A stretch of DNA of 64,000 nt, from the NCBI GenBank assembly GCA_921293015.1, contig OV121090.1, forward strand, positions 35,499,082 through 35,563,081. The letters are read 5' to 3'. Positions 10,990 to 22,522 of the stretch are shown here, in pieces. This DNA is from Phorcus lineatus. Its lineage: Eukaryota; Mollusca; Gastropoda; Trochida; Trochidae. The notes under the pieces are model-generated. The model had not been told where the DNA came from, ran no database searches, and saw only the letters and a list, made by a program, of their open reading frames with translations. The translations under genes were made by a program, and so were the position numbers. Within the stretch, counting starts at the first letter, position 1; every line of letters starts with the position of its first letter.

Positions 10990-11660
10990 ATGCAAGCAAA
11001 TACACGCCTCCTCATTGAAGTCGTCAGGCGTTGGAGGACGTCAGCAGGGATCCTGTTCATTATGTTTGCTCAAGTTCCTGCTGGTTGTTTGGAGTTGGCA
11101 CCAACTGTCTCAAATGGCGGTCAATGTGATCCGAAAGGTGTTCAATGGGGTTCATATCTGGTGAGTTGGCTGACCAAAGCAAAACAGTGACGTAGGCGTT
11201 CTCGAGGTAGTTTCTTACAATTCGGGCAGTGTGAGGGTTTGCGTCGCCGTGTTGCAATATCAATCTTCTTGGCTGTTGTTGGATGAATGAACAACCATAG
11301 GCCTAAGTACCTCATCAATATATTGCTGTCCAATCAGATTCCCTGGAAGAACAACCAGCAGCGTCGTCATTTGGCCACAAATCTTTCCCCACACCACAAT
11401 GTCTCCGCCTCCAAACGGGCGAACGTCTCTAATGCAGTTTGGCGCGAGATGCTCGCCCCTTCGTCTCGTCTGTAGACAGCACCCTCTCCCAGTCACGTCG
11501 CTGCAACCGGTCCATCTTAATCTGCGTTTACTGTATAAACGGGTCAAAGTCATTTCACGGAAGGGGCGGTAGGCTTGTATACCAGCCAAACGAAATCGAC
11601 GAAGTCTTGACATACTTTTGGTGTTCTTCATGTTACTGATGTCTGCTCTTTCCAACAAAG
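10990..11660 (-). pseudogene. Decayed Tc1/mariner-like transposase (central and C-terminal part)
   Basis: Minus-strand frames read in order as a Tc1-like DDE transposase. RRFRLAGIQAYRPFREM and TRLYSKRRLRW form the linker after the helix-turn-helix. FGGGDIVVWGKICGQMTTLL surrounds the first conserved strand. LPGNLIGQQYIDEVLRPMVV, QHGDANPHTARIVRNYL and SANSPDMNPIEHLSDHID cover the region of the second catalytic Asp and the usual NPIEHLWD motif (Trp to Ser here). The C-terminus resembles NRIPADVLQRLTTSMRRRV. The protein is split over at least three frames, and the N-terminal DNA-binding part is missing, so it is inactive. No clear terminal inverted repeats were found. Confidence 0.85.
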
Positions 11661-13830
11661 GTATTTATGTAACGTTGCTGCACGTGCATCACAAATCATG
11701 CCTCAAAACACGTTTTGCACGTGTGTTTGAATGCACAATTCCAGTGGCTGCGTTCGATGCGATGCGTTCTTGTAAATGAAACGATGCAGTAATCATTTCC
11801 TACTTAGAATCAAACCCGTATTAGCCCTAATGTTTTCATGAACAAAATAAAAGTGAAACCTTTCTTTTGCCTGGGAGTTTATAAATCTACGAGTGGCTTA
11901 GCCAGAAGTGTTAGTTTATTGCTTCTTCTCCACGCGATGAGAACTACATGGCAGTCGACAAAATTTTCGAATGTTCTGTTTCACCAAAAATAATGCAAAG
12001 ATTCGTTAGTGACGTACATTTTGGGAAATGGTCCACATCGCCTCGCTAATTCACGATAATACTTGACGTCAACAATGACGTTATTTGATTTAAAGTGTTA
12101 TTTCACTGATTTGATAACATGCTATTTTATTCGTGAATTACAGATTTATTTCAACCGATAATTCGCCATAGAAAATATAAACAAGTCAGTAGGATTTTAT
12201 TTCACTTTTTAATAAACGTCTACAATCCAACTTGTATGTTTAAATACACAATAACATGAGATGCATCAAACTGTTCAGCATGACAACTAGTGAACGTAGA
12301 TTTGCATACAAAATGCGTTTTAAAAACGTGATATGCTTAAAAATAGATTTTTTTTAAAGAACGTACCTTACATAACTATAAAATTCTTTTTAGAAAATGT
12401 TCATGTTTAACATTAACTGTGTCCTTACAATAAATCATTAACGGCCCGATCTCCTATTGTGCCTTTCATTAAAATTATCGGTTTTGCGCAAACTGAATGA
12501 TTGAGTGTGGCCCTAAGTATCTGATTGGCGAGTTGCTATTTAATTTTCTTCTGTGTACAAATAGTTCCAACAGAGATTAAACTGCATGCATCAGTTAAAC
12601 AATCACCATTGTACGGATGTAATGATAAAGATATCAAGATAGACTATTTGGTTCCAGACCCTGAATATAGTCATCACGAAACCCTGCCTTGGTAGTAGGA
12701 TTATTTCCTTCTTCTTTGTTTTTATCTTCTTTTTCTATTTTGGTCGGAAGACCTTTTTAAACACTGCTGAAATTAAATGTTTGACTCAGCGGCCACTATA
12801 GTGAACTCTCAAGCACTAAGATGCTAACTTTCAGAAACAACCACTACTTCTCTATCAAATAACTCCATTTCCGAAGTTTGAAATATTTTACCCCAACTAC
12901 ATCCACTGTGGCCCTTTAACTAGAGTCTCGTTCTTATAAACTTCCATGCAATGAAAGCCACTTCGAATTGAACGTATTATGCCAGCATATTGACGAATGT
13001 AAATAGTTATTATTGGGCTATTGTTGATATAAATGTACTTTAAGTATAGATATCGATATGCAGGCGTGGTCACCCGGAAGATGAATACTCAATGTTGCAA
13101 TTGGTTAGTTATGGTCACGTTGCCCAGTTTAAGCTCTCGTTAAACTAGGCACATTTTCCTTTTATCAAAACATCGCGTTCTATGATGCGTTCTTCCTGGT
13201 ACATTTTATATCAACAAATCACACTCCAGCATAGAATTCCCCTTGAATACACGCTCCATACAAAATAGTTTGGAACGTTAGACGAGTTTATTCTGTCAAG
13301 CACGTGCAGACGCGGTAAAACACGTTTCGAGTGGTTGATTACGCTGATGAAAGAAAAGGGTTTTGGTATTGTTAATATTCTTTCATAGCCTTTTCTACCA
13401 GTGGGGATGATATTGTCCATTTTGTACTTTTAAACTCTCCGGCTTCTCAGTGTCAAACATACTGTATTACAACTCGATCTCGATCCTTTTTGCTCGTTTA
13501 TACTGTACATATATACATATTGAACATTGTGCTTGTAAATAATGATATCACTTGTTTCCTTAGTGCTCAGAACCGTTTGATTACAACTAGCTTCCTTTTT
13601 GTTCGTTGACATTCGAATATTACTAGCTTATCTCCGACTTTCACATGGGAGTCGTTGTTACTTGGACTTATTTTGATATCATATTGATTCTCAACCGAAT
13701 GAGACATAAAGTAAAGTATATCATGTTATTTGTGCTCAGTGTAGCAAACAAGATAGGGTGACATTACTTACAAGAGGCGGACCCACTCCCCCACCTCCCC
13801 TTTCAGGGGCGTAGGAGCGGATTCGAAAGT

Positions 13831-13869
<39 letters not shown>

Positions 13870-16800
13870 CTTGAATTGAAATTTTGTAACCCAAAAAAAA
13901 AAAGAAAAAAAAAAGGAAACTTGCTGGCTGCTTATCCCATCTTATCATCAATTAGGACATAATACTGGAGTTAGTTAAATTCCTTGTTTGATTGGATGTT
14001 TTAGTTCTACCCTCGGAGTAGTTTTAGAACTACCCTCAAAGTAGTGCATAGTAACTGTTTTGTAACAATACTAGACCAGTTATTGGGAAATATGTAGTAG
14101 AAAGGGGAAAATAGTCATTTTGAAAAAAAAACATTTCGAAAAAAAGTACTTACAAACGATGCAAGTTCAATCGTAGGGTGGAAACAATGTATCAAGGTTT
14201 CTTTAAAAACAACTTATAGACAACAACAAACCCTTTTAATCTAATATCCTAGGAGACCTTACAAAATGGAAGCTTGTTACTGCATGGTACAAACAATTAT
14301 TTCACAACAAACAGTAGTCAGTTATTGTCAACTCAGATTTATTATCAAATAATACTTTAAAAACGCGTGTGTAACGAGTCGGTGAAATAATATTTTTAAG
14401 AGATCAAGAGTGTGTTAACTAAATCTAAATCCTTGTCAATAGCGTCTTGCACCACCACAACCACAAACCATATCATAAAACTTAAATACGCAAAATCCTT
14501 GTCATAGGTTTTGCAAGAAAATCATATTAACTAGTTCTTTTCTATTTTACTCACCATGCTTATTTTCACCAATATCATCAATACTAAAATTACCTTTCCA
14601 AAAATAAAAATTAAAGATGAAATATCAAGGCCATCAACACAACAACGTATTCACCACAACAATCGGCGCTTTCGCCACCACCTTATGTATAATCCTCATT
14701 GCCTCCCTTTACTTTAGCCAAAATGACTAAAATGATAATCATTTGTCAACGATCTTACATGTACCTGCAAAACATAATCTATTTAACCTCGTTCGACTAT
14801 TATATATCATCCGTTTCAAATTAAGAAACGATGTCATTGCGAATTTCAACAACAAACATGAACGGTGATATTGTTTCAATTAAAACTTCAAAGAGACATC
14901 TCGGACATTTGTTCATAACTAACTCTTAATAAGAGGGGAGGAGTCTTTAGTAACGGACATGGACAACTCTGCTGTGTTTTAAGTAAGTACATATGAATAC
15001 AAAATATTATGGAATACAAACAATATCTCTGAAATTATACATTATTATAAAATTGTTTTGTGTACTTTGAGCTTGCTAGCTGCAAGAACAACGCAAGATT
15101 CTTTTTCGGATAAAATATTTTCAGAATTTGTCAATTATACATCTTTTAAAATTTCTTCAAATCCCTCGCTGAGTCTATAAGTTTCAAACTTATCTCTAAG
15201 GGGTAAACATTTTGTAATGTTCACAACTTAATGCTGGTTATCGTCCCTAACAACGCCTACACGTGTCATATCTAAATCTTCCTCATAGGTGTAATTAGGT
15301 GTAGCAAATCCTCCTCTAACTTACTGTCACAAGGAAAATAACTGTATTGTAAGACGAACATATAATTTGTACATTAAAAAAAAAGCCTTTCTGTATTTTG
15401 AATGTGTAGACTGGAGGGGCTTTTCTGAAGTTTCGTTGACATCACAACGTATCATGTGCCCTGGTACATATTGTACTGACGGTGACTTGACTTTAACATA
15501 CAAAAGAGAAAGTAAGGTACATTGTGTCATATTCATATCCTACGTCATGTGTAATCCCCACAGTGTTACCGGTTCCTCCTTCGTGACGGTGCAGCCAGGC
15601 ATGCATGGGGTCGAAAGCTAAAGCAGTTCACTTTTGGAACTGAAGCTTCTAATTTTCGAAAGCATGATATTTCAATATTACAAATATGAAATCGTTGACC
15701 CATCCTTGTTGAAATACTCGAACTTGATACATCTCTGATAAAATCTCTCTCAAAACGTGTCCTTGAACGTTTAAAAAAGGGAAACCTAAGACGAACGGCG
15801 GCTTTTTAACCGATAGTTTGGCAATTCTTCCTTGACTTGTTTGCCACTTTGTATCATAAAAATCTTATCATTTTGAATTTACAGATATACATTATTTATT
15901 CTGTGAATATTATAACAAATCATTAATAAAAAACCCCATATGCCATGGATACATTCGCTCATTTCAAAACATATCAAAGATAATATATCTAAATGGGCGT
16001 GAGGCAGCCACTTAAAGAGTGGTTTCTATATCTTCTTTTGGCAAGCCGTCTTATTTTTTGGCATTACCTGATGAAATACGCTGTTTTTAACTAATTTTAC
16101 AACCCAATAGATTTTTTTAGAAATTTAAACTGTACAAATAATTAGTGATAAGACGACCATTTTATTGTAATGCTTGTTACACAAAATGTCAATTAAAAGG
16201 AACCCAAAAATGAAAAATAAAACAATAACAACATGTTATGAACTGATTAAATATACACTACATGTTTTCTATAACCGGTCTTAAAAAATCAGTTTATAAA
16301 AATGTATGCGTCACATTCGATTATGCATTTACCCAATGACGTTGACATCATCAATCAAGAAATATGGATTTGATAAGCAATATTCGTCCGGAAAGTCTTT
16401 TGATTACTAATGAACTTTTCGTATACAAATAATCAAATGTTGAAAGGATAAAGGCTCTGTACAACATTTCTTCCTATGCAACATACAAAATGTTACGCCA
16501 TTTTCGCATTGAATATTTTTTGATGTCTCATATTGTGGAAGATCGTGACGAGTGGTTGCGATTGAAGCGGAGGAGAAGCTATCGTGTTTGTAATTACAAT
16601 TTACTGTTTGACAGGCATCTAGTTTCAATATCGTGATGCAGGCACTCTTGGCGCATTGTTATATGTATTAAAAAAAACAATCTTGTGTAATAAAAGCACT
16701 TCCTGTTTCTCTTCGCCAAGGATTCATATAGTCACGACGTTAAAGATGCATATTCAGCTAAGCATTGCTATCAAAGTGTTTTTAAAATGCTGTGTATCCA

Positions 16801-16879
16801 AATATATATTTCGGTGGGAAAATTACTCGAAAATATCCTCACATCAAACCGAATTTTAAAAAAAACATATTTTATTTTT
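11661..16879. other. Intergenic region without supported genes
   Basis: AT-rich sequence with only short frames of no recognisable family. Apart from the poly-G and poly-A tracts near 13831-13916 I see no further organised feature. Confidence 0.5.
13831..13916. repeat. Poly-G tract (39 G) followed by A-rich tract
   Basis: Thirty-nine uninterrupted G at 13831-13869, then an A-rich run (13891-13916). The preceding TTCAGGGGCGTAGGAGCGGA looks like part of a dispersed repeat ending in homopolymers. A tract this long is prone to length error in sequencing. Confidence 0.9.
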
Positions 16880-17290
16880 GAAACATACCACCCTCTTCTT
16901 GTCGTAGTCAAAACGAACCCCTAATCCGTAACGTCACCGTCTGTGTAGGATATATACACTTCTTTGCTTTGCGCCATGGTTTTCGATATATCTAATTTAC
17001 CTCACACAGAAGAACAATAAAATCTAAATCGACCAGGAGTTCAAGAAGAAATGTTTAGAAGTTTCACTCGGAGATTTCCAAAGATTGAGTACATTTCGAT
17101 AAAGAGGGATTTGCGATATTTTCATTATGTTCAAAGTTTGTATCTTATCTCCGAGTTCAATCATGGTTTGACTGTCAATTGATCAGTTGCTATGTCAACG
17201 CACGTGCGAATACATTCCCCGTGTATACTGTATACTGTCCCCACAAGAGTCCTTACCTTGCAAATGATACGCCATTTTATATTTTTACTA
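16880..17290 (+). repeat. Dispersed repeat family F, copy 1 (RFX-like palindrome and E-box)
   Basis: Shares ordered blocks with 25740-26205: CCCTCTTCTTGTCGTAG then AAAACGAAC, later GTTGCTATGTCAACGCACGT, then CTTGCAAATGATACGCC. The blocks keep order and similar spacing over about 400 bp, so this is one diverged repeat family. Confidence 0.55.
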
Positions 17291-18044
17291 TAAGAAAGAT
17301 GCGGAAATATTCGAAATGATAATATATTGAATAAACACCTTATGAAATATAGATCATAATAATGATGAAAATTTGTCAATATGAATATTGCACAGATAAT
17401 ACATATCTCGCGATATTGTTAACGATCTGCACTCAGGTAATCTACCATTAATTTGTTTTAGAAAATATGACCGTATATGGGATATTAACTTTATTCTTAT
17501 ATACCGGAAGTTTTAATGTAATGTTGAATTAAATACGCATGCATACGATATCGGCAATTTTGCTGTAAAACCCCAAAACGGTAGCCGCTATGGCAAATAC
17601 GACTTACTGCTCAGTCTGTCTATCACGAATGAGTGAACTTACTAATACATCTTGAACAGTGTTCCGTCCCATGTCCTCAGTTAAGAGATTTATGTATATA
17701 TCTAGAAGCTGAACATACAACTTGACCACGCTATTGACATTCTGATGTTCCTAATTTTAGACACTAACTAGAAGCAATACGGTTTTCTCTGATGGAACAT
17801 TTCCCAGAATTTGTTAATTCGTACCAAACGTTAATTGATTTTGTAATAATGGTATTAATGTTTTCATGTGTGTCTTTTTGCCCGCATGTCCACATGTCCC
17901 CCATAATTCCTTACACATATCTTTGTAATCATGAAATAAATATTTTTGATAAAACCATTGCGTAAAGATTGAGAAAGATATGACGAGCAGCTTTTGAGTT
18001 CTGCACAAGGAATTAAGCTATCCCTTGGATAGTTCAATTGTCCC

Positions 18045-18810
18045 AATATCTGAAATTATCAAAAGGCATCACTTCATGAGGTGGGTACATACATTGTACA
18101 TGCACATTTTAAGAAAGATATCATGAGCACTTCTGGAGATTAACTCTTGAAATGAAGCTATCTTGTACATGTGTATAACTTCAATTTGTTTTCATAGAAA
18201 TGAAGAAATTCAGAATTCTGAAAATATCAAAAGGCACATCTCTTCAGTAGATGGGTGACGCAGTTTTGGAGTTCCGCTCCGGAGAGAAAGCTATCTCTTT
18301 AAAGAGTCTTAATTCAACACATTTCATATAAACAACAAACATTAACACATTCAGAAATTCTAAAGACACTACTCTAGCCGTTGCATAATGTACATACAAA
18401 CTTTCAGACAATTATGATGAGCGGTTTCGGGAATTCTGTTCGGGTAACAAAGTTATCCCGTAAAGAGTCCTAATTCAGCACATTTCCATGGAAAAGAAAA
18501 AAATTAGATTTTCAGAATCCAAAATATTAAAAAGCACCACTCCAGTAGGTGAGTGAGTAATGCACATACAAACTTACAGAAGGTTATGATGAGCGTTTTT
18601 GGAGATCTGCCCTGGAGACGAAGATAACCCCGTATAGAGACCAACACATTTCCACAGGAACGATATATCAAAAGGCACCACTTCAGTATTTGGGTAACAT
18701 TCTTGCAAAGTTTCAGAATAATATGATGAACGGTTTCCGAGTTTTGCTTCGGCAACGAATTGATTCCGGACGGACAGAGCGACGATTGCATCCCAGGGTA
18801 TTACATACTG
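18045..18810 (+). repeat. Degenerate tandem array, ~4 units of 160-210 bp
   Basis: Recurring blocks in the same order: ATATCAAAAGGCACCACTTC, a GGTGGGT-like block, CATACAAACTTTCAGA, TATGATGAGCGGTTTCGG, GAGTTCTGCTCCGG and GAGTCCTAATTCAGCACATT. The array ends TTCCGGACGGACAGAGCGAC and then GATTGCATCCC. Units are imperfect, which suggests an old array from a repeat type common in marine invertebrates. Confidence 0.6.
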
Positions 18811-19690
18811 GTGGGATAAAAAGGACATTCGGACTTTACTTCTCAGAAATGCGTCTTTAAGATCCAGTTCAGATTACAAAAGTCATGGATATGATTAACT
18901 TTTTTGCAGTTTATATTTGATATGAAATGAAAAATGATATGAAAAAGGAATTTAGTTACAGTCTAGACCGTATGTGACTAGTCTTGTTTACATTTTATAA
19001 ACTTAATAGGCTGCTTTAAGGTTTTGCTTGATGACAGACTTAAAAACTAACACGACAGGCATATGTGACAGCGCTAATAAAAACCTATACGTTGCCTCCC
19101 TGAGAGGTTTGATGTTTCTCACTGCCATCCTTGTTTTATAGACGAACTTCATTAACAGCTAATGTGATATCTTTCGTCTTAAAAGATTTTAAAGTGATAT
19201 TGAAAACTCTGTGGATTTATGTGCATTCTTTTAGTATATATTAAAAACGTTTATTACTGAAACTGATACAACTAAAGGACAAGAGGCATATAAAACATAG
19301 ATATATTTAGATAGATATAGCAAGGAACAGATGACAAGGTAACAAGAACTTACAGAAAGACGAAAATATATGTCATAATATGATGAGTCATTTACACAAC
19401 ACGATTTCTAATGAATAAAACACATTTCGCCAAATAAATATCTGAAAAATATATTGATCGATGTTTTCACTGTAAAAATGATATGAAATATTTTCCGAAT
19501 AACATATTTTCTAAAAGCCTTTTTCAGCACAATTAAGGAAACTGAAAATGTAATTATTTTCATTAGATTGGCAGAATATAAGCTAATGGCTTCAAAAGAG
19601 GCAATAGCACGTTTTTTAAAACATTTATTTCTTCAATTTTCCCAATTCAATATTAGTTTATACCACATGGCTTTATACTGGCTGGTAAAG
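18811..19690. other. Intergenic spacer
   Basis: AT-rich sequence between two repeat arrays. I see no gene or organised feature in it. Confidence 0.45.
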
Positions 19691-20415
19691 TTGATAAAGG
19701 CATACTGGCTTACGGTATGGAACCAGTACTGGTCCAGTATCGGTTTAACCAAATCGTGCCATTACAGGCAGAATTGTATTGGCCCAGTACTGGAAATACA
19801 GTACAGGTGTACTGTACTGGCCCAGTACCGGCCCAGTTAAGGCATATCACTTCCTGCCTTAGTGCATTAGGGGATATTTTAAAAGGGCCAGTACTGGCCC
19901 AGAATAGGCCCAGTACAGGCCCAGTACAGATAGTATTGAGTGTACATACTGGCCCAATTCTGGCATGACACTTCCTGTTAGAAATTATGGGTATTCTTTT
20001 CAAACTGTCGTCTGCTTTATAGAGATGACTGGAGAAGGCATCACTCAAGCATCCTTTAAATGTGAGTTCGGATAATTCGAACATGTAAACATCTACGGTT
20101 TCGATGTATTACAGTTAGTATGGCCAGTACTGGCAAAACATGGTTAATAGTTCTGGCGTAATACTGGGCCAGTACTGGCCCACTACAAGGACCGTAAAGG
20201 CTAACCTGTACTGGGCCAGTATATGAAATGATACCGTTCCGGTACTGGCCTTATACTTGCCCATCATTTGCCCAGTACCGTAAGCCAGTACTGGGCCAGT
20301 ACCGCGCAGTGTGCAAGTTGGTACAGGGCCAGTACTGGATGCCCGAAACGGGCCAGTACGGGATACCTTTATCAGTCATTACAGGGCCAGTACTGGCCCA
20401 GTACGTTCATGTTTG
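19690..20415. repeat. Cluster of the palindrome GGGCCAGTACTGGCCC
   Basis: About twenty CAGTAC/GTACTG words occur in 730 bp, many as complete or partial GGCCAGTACTGGCC palindromes. Examples are near 19780, 19886, 20125, 20165, 20296, 20326 and 20383. Spacing is irregular, so it is not a simple tandem repeat. Non-repeat sequence separates two sub-clusters (19690-19965 and 20115-20415). No protein-coding signal is present; the open frames crossing it follow the repeat. Confidence 0.8.
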
Positions 20416-22057
20416 CTGGGAGTGCTTATGGCCATTTTAGTGTGATTCGCACAGTTGAACCAAGGGCCAAGTCTAGCGGTACGCAGAGGATATAATAAAA
20501 TTATGCGAACGACGTGACCAAAATTGGAAACGACTTTCTCTCGACTCCACTCGAAATAATTTTTGTATGTCCAAATTCATTGTTCCAAAATTTAAATTTA
20601 TATATAAAAGAAAACATCAATTAACACACAGCGTTTTAATCTCCTTATTCAAGCCTCATTAGTTTGAATTACTCATCTCATCATCTGCTCACTGCCGCTG
20701 CAACCGTTCTTCGGGTCCATTACCATCACAAGCTCCTGGTATACGGAATCAAATCAAGAACAGGGGGAGATAACTCTGAATCTTACGTTAACTCTTGTTA
20801 AAAGAAGTGCTATTCTCGAGCTAGAAGCGTGATGTACCAAATGTAGTTTTGCAGTCAGAAATGCCGTTTCAAAAGTGATCATTTGCAAGGTCTCAGTCAT
20901 TTAATGCTACAGTTACATGTAACTTATTATATCTATTTAACAGAACACCGTCTATATAAGCGTCTGATACATGACCTAAGCAACGGCGACAACAACCAGG
21001 ATTTGTATGCAGGAATTCTTTAAATTGGTTGAAATCGACATTTTTCACTTAAGCTACCTCTGTTGGAGAGAATAAAGTTAATCAAGTTGACGATAAAGTA
21101 TTGGGTCTTAAAATTGTAACTTAAACTTTTTACAATCACTTTGTGTTTGAGCTCTTGAGCTCTGATGATGTTACCACTCAATATTGATAAGAACTTGAGA
21201 AACTGTGAAGATTATTATTTAATGGTAGGATAAAGAGAAATGCATATACAATATCTAGACTGTTTAAATGTGATACATCTATTCGTAATCTGTAAGTACC
21301 TTTATCAGTTTGAAACATTGTATTGGATATGAATAGTTAGGTCGCGTATGACAACTTTCAAGGATTTAAACAAACAATCAAATGGTGGGCTACTTTAAAT
21401 TTCAACAACACGATACTTTATAATGCCTAGATAAGGACAATGTCGTGACTTTCCATAGCGATAAATGTTTAAATGTTTTTAACAGTGTCATATTCTATAA
21501 GGCATTAAGAAAATCGTTATCTTCGCATTAATCCATTCCGTGATGACTAATGCTGAGAAAAGGCTGATCTTTCATCATGATCTGTACATCAATTTATATT
21601 GTGCATGTTTGATTTGTGAAAAAAAAGGAATTAAACTAGGTATTTTTTAAGTTCCTGAATGAGGCCAAATGCCATTGTTTGCTGATCGCATTGCTACCTG
21701 AAGTCGCTATATCGATTTTAGAAGCAGGAAGTTGCCATGACATCCCGATTCATTTGTGATTGAATTCCGTCATTATCGCATTCAAGTCATGAACACCTGT
21801 TTAACTCGCCGATTCAAATCATTAGCAACTGATCATGCTAACGCTCAAGAAAACACCTTTTACTTCAGTCGACGAACAAAATTAATGCACTAACCTTACT
21901 GAAGAAAATCATCAAGATTTGTGTGCAGCTAGCCTGAGGAGAATAATAATTATTATTATGATTATAAATGTCTTGAATTTATTAGTTTTGTATACAACAA
22001 AATGCCCAGTTATAAGATATATGTCAAATTCACTTGGACAGAGGTTGCAACCATAGA
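20416..22057. other. Intergenic spacer
   Basis: AT-rich sequence. I recognise no gene or repeat here. Confidence 0.45.
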
Positions 22058-22522
22058 TATGTAAGATTCGAATCCATGGCAGGCCTCAAATCTGTGGCGG
22101 ATTTCCAAATCTATGGCAGATTTTCAAATGCCTGACATTTGTACTTTTTTTTGTATTTTTCTGCAATGATTAACCAAACCTTACGCTAGACAAACTTACC
22201 CTAAAATCCGTCGACAGGAATCCAAGGGTTACAAAAGATAGTCTTTCAATATCTTAGGGCTAAAGAGGATAGACTCACCGAGGGCTAAAAAGATCCTACA
22301 AAATTTGGTCGTTATCCGTTTGCAATATCTCTCTGTGACTTACCTAATTATTACGCTTGCGACGCAATTTGGCCTTACGACGGGAAAAGTTAGCTATTAT
22401 GACGTCATCGCACAATGACGTCACTTAGCATGACGTCATGAAACAGTCTAACAATCAAAGAAGCCACAGATAAGGAAACCCGCCATAGATTAGAGACCCG
22501 CCACAGATCTGAGTCCTACATA
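22058..22522. mobile_element. MITE family E, foldback-like, with three CRE sites
   Basis: The left end reads TATGTAAGATTCGAATCC and is followed by tandem-like words CAAATCTGTGGCGGATTT and CAAATCTATGGCAGATTT. The right end carries the inverse: CCGCCATAGATTAGAGACCC, CCGCCACAGATCTGAGTCC and TACATA. The arms pair over about 80 bp with mismatches. The interior holds three TGACGTCA sites (22400-22407, 22416-22423, 22431-22438). Confidence 0.6.

Noticed and set aside
19710..20084. 124-codon minus-strand frame and plus-strand frames in the CAGTAC cluster
   Set aside because: Their composition is set by the palindromic repeat, and no splice sites or conserved motif were seen.
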